6,753 nt of DNA from an uncultured Microbacterium sp. (GTDB lineage Bacteria > Actinomycetota > Actinomycetes > Actinomycetales > Microbacteriaceae): NCBI GenBank assembly GCA_937988695.1, contig CALKHM010000004.1, forward strand, positions 1-6,753, in the 5' to 3' direction. The notes under the pieces are model-generated. The model was not told the origin of the DNA, searched no databases, and saw only the letters and a list, made by a program, of their open reading frames with translations. The translations under genes were made by a program, and so were the position numbers. Below are positions 1 through 5,294 of the stretch, piece by piece (the stretch's first letter is position 1; the number at the start of each line of letters is the position of its first letter).

Positions 1-1562
1 TTGCCCGAACTCGACTTCGGGATCGCCTCGACGAACTCGACCTGGCGCACCTTCTTGTACGGCGCGACCCGCTCGGCGACGAACGACATGACCTCGTCGG
101 CCGTCAGCGTGGCGCCGGCGGCCGGCACCACGAACGCCTTGGGGATCTCCTGCCTCTCGTCGTCGAGCACGCCGATGACCGCGACGTCGGCGACCTTCGG
201 GTGTCCGAGCAGCAGGGCCTCCAGCTCGGCGGGCGGCACCTGATAGCCGTGGTACTTGATGAGCTCCTTGACCCGGTCGACGACCGTGTACCAGCCGCGC
301 TCATGGTAGGTGGCCACGTCGCCGGTGTGGAAGAACCCGTCGGCGTCGATGGCGTTGGCGGTGGCATCCGGCCTGTTCAGATAGCCCATCATCACCTGTG
401 GGCCCTTGATCCACAGCTCACCGGGGACCGTCTCGCCGTTCTCGCCGACCTCGGTGATCTCCGCGCCGGTCTCGGGATCGACGAGCTTGCAGATCGTGTT
501 CGGCAAGGGCACGCCCACCGAGCTGACCGGCACGTCATCGCGGGTGTAGGGCATGGCGTGTGTGACCGGGCTCGTCTCGGTCAGCCCGTAGCCCTGCATC
601 ATCCGGGCATGGATGCGGCGGCCGGCGAGGTCTGCGGTGTCGCCGTCCAGCGGGGCGGCGCCGGAGAACACCGTGTGCACGGTGGAGATGTCGTACTGGT
701 CGACGACGGGATGCTTGGCGAGCGCGACGGCGATCGGCGGGGCGATGTAGAGGTAGGTGCAGCCGAACTCCTGGATGTTCTTCAGGAACTCGACGAGGTC
801 GAACCGGGGCATGGTGACCAGGCTCGCGCGCTGGCGCAGGGCGAGGTTCAGCAGCACCGTCATGCCGTAGATGTGGAAGAACGGCAGCACGGCCAGCACG
901 CGATCGTCCGAGCGCAGGTCGATGTTCACGCGCGACTGCTCGACGTTCGCCACGAGGTTGCGGTGGCTGAGCATGACGCCCTTGGGCACCCCGGTCGTGC
1001 CCGACGAATAGGGGAGTGCGGCGACGTGCGTGGCCGGGTCGAAGCTCGCGGCCGGCGGCGTGCGCTGCTCGCCGAGCAGCCCGCGCAGGTTCGGATGCCC
1101 GTCGGAACCGTCGTCACCTGCGCCGTCGAGCACGACCAGGTGGTCGTCGGCGATGCCGCAGGCCTTCGCCGCCTCGGCGGCGTGGGCCAGCAGGGGACTG
1201 ACGGTGATGAGCCAGGTCGCACCGGCATCCTCGATCTGCTTCTGGATCTCACCCGCGGTGTACAGCGAGTTGAAGGTCGTGACGGCGGCGCCCAGCCGCA
1301 GGGCGCCGTGGAACACCGTCGCGAAGGCGGGGACGTTCGGGCACAGCAGGCCGATCACGGTGTGCTCGTCGACTCCACGAGCAGCCAGCGCGCCGGCGAA
1401 CGCATCGATCTGCGCCTTCAGCGCGCCATAGGTCGTCTCGGCGCCGGTGGCCGGGTCGATCAGCGCAGTACGAGCGGCGTCCTGCTCACTCAGATCGCCG
1501 AACAGATAGTCGTAGACGCTGAGGTCGGGGATCTCGACGTCGGGGAACGGGCTGTGGAACAC
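1..1562 (-). CDS. 4-coumarate-CoA-ligase-like acyl-CoA synthetase (ANL superfamily), 3' end cut by window edge
   Basis: An adenylate-forming enzyme that would activate a carboxylic acid with ATP to an acyl-AMP and then transfer it to CoA in the cytoplasm. 520 complete codons are visible. The phosphate-binding loop SSGTTGVPKGVMLSH lies at residues 186-200, the GYGLTETSP motif at 324-332, the FHTGD motif at 411-415, and the hinge/A8 stretch DRVKELIKYHGYQVPPAEL at 429-447. The final PKSSSG at 515-520 contains the expected catalytic lysine, K516. The family is usually about 525-540 residues, so only a short tail is missing. The motif set matches the 4CL/fatty-acyl ligase branch. Substrate (aromatic acid, medium-chain or branched acid) cannot be read from the sequence. 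The GTG start is chosen because AAGGGAGAAG precedes it at good spacing and the ANL N-terminus begins promptly. It lies downstream of, and in the same direction as, the amino acid dehydrogenase, with a hairpin between, so co-transcription is uncertain. Confidence 0.93.
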   Translation of the reverse strand, partial: MFHSPFPDVEIPDLSVYDYLFGDLSEQDAARTALIDPATGAETTYGALKAQIDAFAGALAARGVDEHTVIGLLCPNVPAFATVFHGALRLGAAVTTFNSLYTAGEIQKQIEDAGATWLITVSPLLAHAAEAAKACGIADDHLVVLDGAGDDGSDGHPNLRGLLGEQRTPPAASFDPATHVAALPYSSGTTGVPKGVMLSHRNLVANVEQSRVNIDLRSDDRVLAVLPFFHIYGMTVLLNLALRQRASLVTMPRFDLVEFLKNIQEFGCTYLYIAPPIAVALAKHPVVDQYDISTVHTVFSGAAPLDGDTADLAGRRIHARMMQGYGLTETSPVTHAMPYTRDDVPVSSVGVPLPNTICKLVDPETGAEITEVGENGETVPGELWIKGPQVMMGYLNRPDATANAIDADGFFHTGDVATYHERGWYTVVDRVKELIKYHGYQVPPAELEALLLGHPKVADVAVIGVLDDERQEIPKAFVVPAAGATLTADEVMSFVAERVAPYKKVRQVEFVEAIPKSSSG

Positions 1563-1566
1563 GAGG

Positions 1567-1576
1567 CTTCTCCCTT
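1567..1576 (-). promoter_or_regulatory. Shine-Dalgarno of the acyl-CoA synthetase
   Basis: On the minus strand AAGGGAGAAG lies a few bases before the GTG at 1562, with 7 nt between GGGAG and the GTG. It fixes the GTG as the start; the nearby upstream ATG (minus strand, about 1620) is out of frame. Confidence 0.75.
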
Positions 1577-1644
1577 GATTCTTCGTGCGCGCCGATGCTG
1601 GTGTCGGCCACTGGCGACATCGCCGGTTGCCGTCCATCATGCCA

Positions 1645-1683
1645 CGTGGACCCAGTCCCACAGGCGGTGAGACTCGGTCCACG
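1645..1683 (-). terminator. Hairpin after the amino acid dehydrogenase, probable U-less terminator
   Basis: A 13-bp inverted repeat, arms 1645-1657 and 1671-1683, with 12 of 13 pairs (CGTGGACCCAGTC against GACTCGGTCCACG) and a 13-nt loop. On the minus strand it begins 11 nt after the dehydrogenase stop. No T-run follows, which is common for actinobacterial terminators. It also sits 83-121 nt upstream of the acyl-CoA synthetase start, so an operator role for that gene is the main alternative. Confidence 0.5.
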
Positions 1684-1694
1684 CGGTGGGCGGT

Positions 1695-2762
1695 TCAGAC
1701 CCGTGCTGAGCGGGCGGCGTCCAGCCGCGCCGCGGCGAGCTTCTCCGCGGCATCCAGCGGTGAGACGCTACCGGACTCGGCCTCGTCGAAGATACGGCGC
1801 AAGGTGTCGCCGATCGCACTCACGCGCTGCATGATCTCCTCGCGCGTGCCGTGGTGCTTTGCCTCGAGATCGAGGTAGATGACCCCGCCGGCGTTGACGA
1901 CGAAGTCCGGGGCGTAAAGGATGCCGCGCCCGGCCAACCGGTCGGCTCCGGCGCGCTCGGCCAGCGGGTTGTTCGCCGGGCCGCAGACGGCCTTGACGGC
2001 CAGGGCGTCGATGGTCTCGTCGTCGAGCACGCCGCCGATCCCGGCCGGCACGAACACGTCGCCGGGCACGTGCTGCTCGGTGCCGGCCGTGACCCACGTG
2101 GCGCCCAGACGCGTGGCGAGCTCCTTCTTCGCCGGGTTGACGTCGGTCACCGTCAGCAGGGCGCCCTCGGCGGCCAGACGTTGGGCGAGCCGCCCGCCGA
2201 CCTGGCCGAGCCCGGAGATCGTGATGCGCTTCTGCGCGACCTCGGCCGAGCCGGTGACGCGTTCGAGGGTCGCGCGCAGCGACTCGTAGACGCCGAGGCT
2301 GGTAGGGCCGGCCGGCTCGCCCTCGCCGCCCGCGGTGTCGGGAAGCCCGACGACGTGCGCGGTGCGCTCGCTGACCGTCAGCATGTCCTCGGCCGTCGAG
2401 CCGACGTCCTCCGCCGTGCGGTACCGCCCGCCCAGCGACTCGACGACGTCGCCGAGGTCGAGGAAGGCGTCGCGGCGCCGATCGGCGTCGAGCGTCTGAC
2501 CGGGCTTCAGACGCAGCACCGACTTGCCGCCTCCGGCGTCAAGCCCTGCCGCCGCGTTCTTCAGAGTCATCGCGGCCGACAAGCGCAGGGCGTCGCCGAG
2601 CGCATCGGTCCAGCGCGGGTAGGTCCACAGGCGGGCGCCGCCGAGGGCGGAGCCGAGCGCCGAGGAGTGCAGGGCGACGGTGATGACCAGGCCGCTGCGC
2701 GGGCCCGTGGTCACCTCCACGCGCTCGTGCGTGAAATCGGGCAGGGGCAGGGTGTGCGTCAT
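1695..2762 (-). CDS. Leucine/valine dehydrogenase-type amino acid dehydrogenase (Glu/Leu/Phe/Val dehydrogenase family)
   Basis: An NAD-dependent oxidative deaminase that would convert a branched-chain L-amino acid to its 2-oxoacid and ammonia, the first step of branched-chain amino acid catabolism. 355 residues, close to the usual 345-365. The N-terminal catalytic domain has MTLKNAAAGLDAGGGK, with K68 and K80 at the positions known as the substrate and catalytic lysines of Bacillus leucine dehydrogenase. EDVGSTAEDM (D119) follows. The Rossmann domain has GLGQVGG from 184 and an acidic residue, D207 in TDVNP, that favours NAD over NADP. CGPANNPL and YAPDFVVNAGGVI complete the family signature. 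Leucine 40 in LGG argues for leucine/valine rather than phenylalanine as substrate. The ATG is chosen because the family N-terminus starts here and AAAGAGGT precedes it. An in-frame extension upstream crosses repeats of period 35, which cannot stay in one frame, so it is rejected. The gene is divergent from the AbiEi/DUF559 gene. Confidence 0.93.
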   Translation of the reverse strand: MTHTLPLPDFTHERVEVTTGPRSGLVITVALHSSALGSALGGARLWTYPRWTDALGDALRLSAAMTLKNAAAGLDAGGGKSVLRLKPGQTLDADRRRDAFLDLGDVVESLGGRYRTAEDVGSTAEDMLTVSERTAHVVGLPDTAGGEGEPAGPTSLGVYESLRATLERVTGSAEVAQKRITISGLGQVGGRLAQRLAAEGALLTVTDVNPAKKELATRLGATWVTAGTEQHVPGDVFVPAGIGGVLDDETIDALAVKAVCGPANNPLAERAGADRLAGRGILYAPDFVVNAGGVIYLDLEAKHHGTREEIMQRVSAIGDTLRRIFDEAESGSVSPLDAAEKLAAARLDAARSARV

Positions 2763-2766
2763 CGCG

Positions 2767-2774
2767 ACCTCTTT
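2767..2774 (-). promoter_or_regulatory. Shine-Dalgarno of the amino acid dehydrogenase
   Basis: Minus-strand AAAGAGGT with 5 nt between GAGG and the ATG. It decides the start against longer in-frame extensions. Confidence 0.75.
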
Positions 2775-2803
2775 CGGCCGGCCTTGTGGGCCGTGTCTGT
2801 CTC

Positions 2804-2837
2804 GTGAGCTCTGTTGTGTGAGCTCCGCTGTGAGTTC
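2804..2837. repeat. Three iterated GTGAGCTC motifs upstream of the dehydrogenase, possible operator
   Basis: GTGAGCTC at 2804-2811, GTGAGCTC at 2818-2825 and GTGAGTTC at 2830-2837, spaced 14 and 12 bp apart. They fall 42-75 bp upstream of the dehydrogenase ATG, in its leader or promoter. Iterons near helical spacing suggest cooperative binding of a regulator, possibly Lrp/AsnC-like given the gene product. The identity of the regulator is inference only. Confidence 0.4.
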
Positions 2838-2846
2838 CGTGCGGGC

Positions 2847-2862
2847 GCCGCGGCTTCGCGGC
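2847..2862. other. Small GC-rich hairpin
   Basis: GCCGCG-GCTT-CGCGGC forms a perfect 6-bp stem with a 4-nt loop upstream of the dehydrogenase. It is too short and GC-simple to call as a regulator or terminator with confidence. Confidence 0.3.
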
Positions 2863-2882
2863 ATCCACCCTCCATTGTGCCC

Positions 2883-2987
2883 GGTCGGTGAGCCCGCGGC
2901 ATCCCCGGCCGTGTCCTGGTCGGTGAGCCTGCGGCATCCCTGGTCGTGTCCTGGTCGGTGGGCCCGCGGCATCCCCGGCCGTGTCCC
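2883..2987. repeat. Three tandem 35-bp direct repeats
   Basis: Copies at 2883-2917, 2918-2952 and 2953-2987, each beginning GGTCGGTG and containing GCGGCATCCC and GTGTCC. Copy 2 differs from copy 1 at 3 positions and copy 3 at 2, all transitions. The period is not a multiple of three, so they are not coding. A degenerate piece of a further copy (GCGGCATCC) begins near 2859. They may arise by slippage, or be part of a dispersed intergenic repeat family. Confidence 0.9.
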
Positions 2988-3105
2988 GGATTCCGGAGAG
3001 CTGTGGCGGATGTGCACGGCTGTGGCGCCCCTCGCCGGCACGAGTCCCACCCGTCCGTGCGGGGGCACGGCAGCGATTCCTCCCCAGGCGCGGAACACGC
3101 GCGAG

Positions 3106-3114
3106 TCATCCACA
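3106..3114 (+). promoter_or_regulatory. Single DnaA-box-like nonamer
   Basis: TCATCCACA matches the E. coli DnaA box TTATCCACA at 8 of 9 positions and fits the degenerate actinobacterial form. It stands alone, 51 bp before the AbiEi/DUF559 start. It may be chance or a DnaA-responsive regulatory site; it is not an origin by itself. Confidence 0.25.
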
Positions 3115-3152
3115 GATTCCCGGTCTGCGTCCACCAGCAGGCGGCGGGACGC

Positions 3153-3158
3153 CACATT
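3153..3158 (+). promoter_or_regulatory. -10-like hexamer for a leaderless AbiEi/DUF559 transcript
   Basis: CACATT ends exactly 7 nt before the A of the ATG at 3165, so the start codon would sit at +1. The hexamer is weak (A2 and T6 of the TANNNT pattern). A competing reading is the AAGG touching the ATG, which is too close for a normal Shine-Dalgarno. Support comes from the same spacing at the next three plus-strand genes. Confidence 0.4.
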
Positions 3159-3164
3159 CGAAGG

Positions 3165-4058
3165 ATGACGACCGTACTGCGTGAGCCCAGGACCGTCGAC
3201 GACCTCGAGGGCGCCGGAGAGCACCGGGTGTACACCACCGCCGACCTGCGTCGCCTCGGCATGACCAAGCGCGATATCGGCCGGATCGTCGACGGTGCCG
3301 CCCTCGTGCGCGTGCATCGCGGGCTGTACCTGGCGCCCGACGCCCCGGCACCAGTCGTGCATGCCGCACGCACCGGCGGCCGGGTGGGGTGCGTGTCAGC
3401 GCTGCTTTTGGCCGGCGTCTTCGTGCTGACTGTGCGTGACGTGCATCTGCACTACGAGCGCGGGGCGTCGCCCGGCCGGAGCACCGGCGTGCGGCATTGG
3501 GAGCGGCTCGCCCGCCGGCCGCACCCTCGCGCCGTGGTCGTGCACATCATCGACGCGCTCATCCAGGCGACGAACTGCCAGAGTCCCCGTGCCGCGGTCG
3601 CCTCGCTGGACTCGGCGCTGCACCTCGGACTCATCGACGATGACGACCTCGACGAGATCTTCGCCAGGGTCGCGCCGCGCCGCCGCGTGCTGCGACGCTA
3701 CCTCGACGGCCGGGCGGAGTCCGGGCCGGAGTCGATCGTGCGGATGATGGCGGTGCTGCTGGGTTTCCGCGTGGAGGTGCAGGTCCGGGTGCGTGGCGTC
3801 GGCCGGGTGGATCTGGTGCTGGACGGATGGCTGGTGGTGGAGTGCGACAGCGAGCAGTTCCACGTCGGCTGGCCCATGCAGAAGAAGGACCGCCGACGGG
3901 ATCTCGCGCTCGCCGCCCGTGGGTTCGTGACGATGCGGCCGATCGCCGAGGACATCATGTACAACCCCGACGTGGTGATCGCCGCGCTGATCGGTCTGCG
4001 CGACGCGCACGCGCGGACCGGGCGGGCTGACGGCGTGCCCAACTCCGGACGCATGTGA
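3165..4058 (+). CDS. AbiEi-like winged-helix domain fused to DUF559 (Vsr-like nuclease fold) protein
   Basis: 297 residues. Residues about 18-60 (YTTADLRRLGMTKRDIGRIV, then RVHRGLYLAP) look like the N-terminal helix-turn-helix of AbiEi-type antitoxins. The middle, about 60-185, matches the region between the two domains in such proteins. Residues about 187-280 form a DUF559/PD-(D/E)XK-like domain: E189, GVGRVDLVLDG (D216, D220), VVECDSEQFH (E226, D228, H233), KKDRRRDLALAARGF, then a final helix. D216, E226 and D228 are the likely metal ligands. This fusion is common in actinobacteria as a single gene of unknown role. The cognate AbiEii nucleotidyltransferase toxin is absent on either side, so calling it a working toxin-antitoxin member would be unsafe. 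The ATG is chosen because family homology starts within about 15 residues and an upstream -10-like hexamer fits. The 3' end lies inside a long inverted repeat. Confidence 0.8.
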   Translation: MTTVLREPRTVDDLEGAGEHRVYTTADLRRLGMTKRDIGRIVDGAALVRVHRGLYLAPDAPAPVVHAARTGGRVGCVSALLLAGVFVLTVRDVHLHYERGASPGRSTGVRHWERLARRPHPRAVVVHIIDALIQATNCQSPRAAVASLDSALHLGLIDDDDLDEIFARVAPRRRVLRRYLDGRAESGPESIVRMMAVLLGFRVEVQVRVRGVGRVDLVLDGWLVVECDSEQFHVGWPMQKKDRRRDLALAARGFVTMRPIAEDIMYNPDVVIAALIGLRDAHARTGRADGVPNSGRM

Positions 4059-4121
4059 CGGATGTCACCGGATGAGCACCTCCGCCGCCTCGTGCGTCAC
4101 AGCGCTCCGGAGTTCGGCACG
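4034..4121 (+). repeat. Long inverted repeat spanning the end of the AbiEi/DUF559 gene
   Basis: Arms 4034-4060 and 4095-4121 pair at 22 of 27 positions: CGTGCC, then AACTCCGGA, then TGTGACG, interrupted by one mismatch and by a 4-bp mismatch block. The loop is 34 nt. The left arm contains the last seven codons and the stop. A small competing hairpin, GTGAC-GGAT-GTCAC, sits at 4055-4068. It would fold as a large RNA hairpin after the gene and may act in termination or mRNA stability; no T-run follows. Confidence 0.7.
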
Positions 4122-4178
4122 GCGCGACCCGGCGCCGGCGCGGACCGGGCGCGGGCCGGGCGCGGCGCGGCGCGGCTC

Positions 4179-4184
4179 TATGCT
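4179..4184 (+). promoter_or_regulatory. -10 hexamer for a leaderless YbaK-family transcript
   Basis: TATGCT fits TANNNT and ends exactly 7 nt before the A of the ATG at 4191, with GGCGGC between. No Shine-Dalgarno is present and no -35 is recognisable. This is the usual layout of leaderless actinobacterial genes. Confidence 0.65.
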
Positions 4185-4190
4185 GGCGGC

Positions 4191-4679
4191 ATGGCTGACA
4201 GCATTCCCGACCAGCTCCCCGCGCGCTCGCGCCTTGTCGAGACCGCGCTGCGCGCGGCCGGCATCGCCGGCGAGATCGTCCTTCTTCCGGACTCGGCCGC
4301 CACCGCTCCGCTTGCCGCCGCAGCTCTCGGCGTCGAGGTCGGCGCCATTGCGAACAGTCTCGTGTTCTTCTCCGACGGTGAGCCGCTGCTGGTGATGACC
4401 AGCGGCGCCCACCGCGTGGACACGAGCGCGCTCGCGCAGCGGTTGGGACGCCAGAAGATCGCGCGCGCCACGCCTGAGCAGGTGCGCGCGGCGACGGGTC
4501 AGGCGATCGGCGGGGTCGCGCCCGCCGGACACCCCGCGCCCGTGGTCACCGTCGTGGACCGGGCGCTGGCCGACTTCCCGCAGATCTGGGCGGCCGCCGG
4601 CACACCGCACGCGGTGTTCCCGCTGACCTTCGCGGAGCTCGTGCATCTGACGCGCGGCACCGTCGAGCGCGTCGACTGA
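4191..4679 (+). CDS. YbaK/EbsC-family protein (aminoacyl-tRNA trans-editing-like domain)
   Basis: 162 residues, the usual size of a stand-alone YbaK domain. The family hydrolyses mischarged aminoacyl-tRNAs in trans (for example Cys-tRNAPro by YbaK). The core is visible: ALGVEVGAIANSLVFFSDGEPLLVMTSGAHRVD is split across residues 45-77, with the QAIGGVAPAGHP turn at 104-115 holding the conserved GG (G107, G108), and VVDRALADFPQIWAAAGTPHAVF at 121-143. At the position of the catalytic lysine of E. coli YbaK (K46, VYKTLLV) this protein has N55 (IANSLVF). I believe this variant is shared by a large YbaK subgroup, so its specificity probably differs from classical Cys-tRNAPro deacylases. The ATG is supported by a -10 at leaderless spacing. 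The last codons, GTVERVD, are echoed in the repeats just downstream. No functional link to neighbours is evident. Confidence 0.88.
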   Translation: MADSIPDQLPARSRLVETALRAAGIAGEIVLLPDSAATAPLAAAALGVEVGAIANSLVFFSDGEPLLVMTSGAHRVDTSALAQRLGRQKIARATPEQVRAATGQAIGGVAPAGHPAPVVTVVDRALADFPQIWAAAGTPHAVFPLTFAELVHLTRGTVERVD

Positions 4680-4731
4680 CGGCACGGTTGAGCGCCGGGG
4701 CGCGGGCCGGCACCGCGGAGCGCATCGACCG
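4656..4731 (+). repeat. Degenerate tandem copies of the 3' end of the YbaK-family gene
   Basis: GGCACCGTCGAGCGCGTCGA begins at 4656 inside the gene. A 23-bp copy at 4709-4731 matches it at 19 of 23 positions, and a 15-bp copy at 4681-4695 matches at 13 of 15. Read in their own frames the three encode GTVERVD, GTVERRG and GTAERID. A fainter copy may lie near 4766-4786. Duplication of the gene tail fits, although GC-rich chance similarity cannot be fully excluded. Confidence 0.5.
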
Positions 4732-4751
4732 TCCTGTGCGCGCCCCGGCGC
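4692..4751 (+). terminator. Perfect 13-bp inverted repeat after the YbaK-family gene, possible terminator
   Basis: GCGCCGGGGCGCG at 4692-4704 is the exact reverse complement of CGCGCCCCGGCGC at 4739-4751, with a 34-nt spacer. It begins 12 nt after the stop. The stem is very stable but the loop is long and there is no T-run, so terminator is a working call; an mRNA-stabilising hairpin is possible. Confidence 0.5.
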
Positions 4752-4822
4752 GTCGCGCACGGGACGGCCCGCCGAGGGCATCGACGTAGCCATGTACGCC
4801 CCGGCACGGCCTTGAACGGGCC

Positions 4823-4828
4823 TACGCT
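4823..4828 (+). promoter_or_regulatory. -10 hexamer for a leaderless flavin split-barrel gene
   Basis: TACGCT fits TANNNT and ends 7 nt before the A of the ATG at 4835, with GGGCAC between. No Shine-Dalgarno is seen. A TTGAAC lies only 5 nt upstream of the hexamer, too close to be its -35. Confidence 0.65.
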
Positions 4829-4834
4829 GGGCAC

Positions 4835-5194
4835 ATGGTGGACGTGGATGCTCTTGCGCAGCGCGCGGCCGGGTACGGCTTCGCCTATCTGATCACGATC
4901 ACCCCGCACGGGCGTGTGCACACCTCGGTCGTGCACCCGGCGGTCGGCGGCGGCGCCGTCACGGTCGCGGCCAGCGACCGGGTGCGCACGAATGTGCGTG
5001 CTCACCCCGAGCTGAGCCTCGTCTGGCCGCCGCCCGATGCGACCGGATACTCGCTGATCGTCGATGGTGTCGGCGACGAACGTGACGGCGTCCTCACGCT
5101 CACGCCCTCGCGCGCGATCCTGCATCGACCGGCCACCGAGCCCAGTGCGCCGGGCGCCGCCGACGGGTGCGTGCAGGACTGCATCGAACTGTAG
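4835..5194 (+). CDS. Short pyridoxamine 5'-phosphate oxidase-like (flavin split-barrel) protein
   Basis: 119 residues. The N-terminal half (YGFAYLITITPHGRVHTSVVHPAV, read at residues 14-37 in two beta strands and a turn), the VRTNVRAHPELSLVWPP segment (residues 50-66) and GYSLIVDGVG (71-80) follow the pattern of small FMN- or F420-binding split-barrel proteins annotated as the pyridoxamine-phosphate-oxidase family. The conserved strand TPSRAILHRPA and a C-terminal cysteine pair in GCVQDCIEL appear to be features of this short actinobacterial subgroup. Nothing shows that it makes pyridoxal phosphate; a redox role with an unknown substrate is equally possible. It has its own leaderless-type promoter and is convergent with the IclR gene. 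The ATG fits both the promoter and the family N-terminus. Confidence 0.8.
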   Translation: MVDVDALAQRAAGYGFAYLITITPHGRVHTSVVHPAVGGGAVTVAASDRVRTNVRAHPELSLVWPPPDATGYSLIVDGVGDERDGVLTLTPSRAILHRPATEPSAPGAADGCVQDCIEL

Positions 5195-5294
5195 GTCGCT
5201 GCGTCCTCCCGCACCGCGGCGGCAGCGGCGAGGGCGGCCAGGGCAGGCGCCGCATCCCTGCGACCGGCCACGGTTCGCCGTCGCGCGGCCTGCC
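5195..5294. other. Convergent gap between the flavin protein and the IclR gene
   Basis: 100 bp, very GC-rich. The only hairpins seen are small: CAGGG/CCCTG around 5240-5260 and ACGG-TTCG-CCGT at 5270-5281. They might serve as weak bidirectional terminators, but neither is convincing. Confidence 0.25.

Larger units (their letters stand above)
2763..3164. other. Divergent intergenic region between the dehydrogenase and the AbiEi/DUF559 gene
   Basis: 402 bp with no convincing gene. In order it holds the dehydrogenase ribosome binding site, three GTGAGCTC-like repeats, a small GC hairpin, three tandem 35-bp repeats preceded by a degenerate partial copy from about 2857, a stretch without recognisable signals (about 2988-3105), one DnaA-box-like nonamer, and the leaderless-type -10 of the plus-strand gene. 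A weak minus-strand -10-like CACAAT lies at 2874-2879, without a good -35. Open frames crossing the region change frame with each 35-bp repeat unit and have arginine/glycine-rich low-complexity translations, so they look like non-coding shadows. Confidence 0.7.

Noticed and set aside
201..1670. Long open frame on the plus strand opposite the acyl-CoA synthetase
   Set aside because: It is antisense to a gene with every family motif; its translation is rich in R, G, V and H with no domain, as expected of GC-rich shadow frames.
2883..2987. Tandem repeats as a CRISPR array
   Set aside because: The units abut with no spacers, only three copies are present, and no cas-like gene is near.
3106..3114. 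Replication origin at the DnaA-box-like site
   Set aside because: Only one box is seen, with no cluster, no AT-rich unwinding region, and no dnaA or dnaN nearby.
2763..3362. In-frame N-terminal extension of the amino acid dehydrogenase by about 200 codons
   Set aside because: It crosses the tandem 35-bp repeats and overlaps the AbiEi/DUF559 gene on the other strand, has low-complexity composition, and the family N-terminus and Shine-Dalgarno both point to the ATG at 2762.
3165..5194. The three middle plus-strand genes as a defence operon
   Set aside because: Each has its own promoter-like hexamer and gaps of 130-155 bp with hairpins; the YbaK-like and flavin genes have no known defence link.
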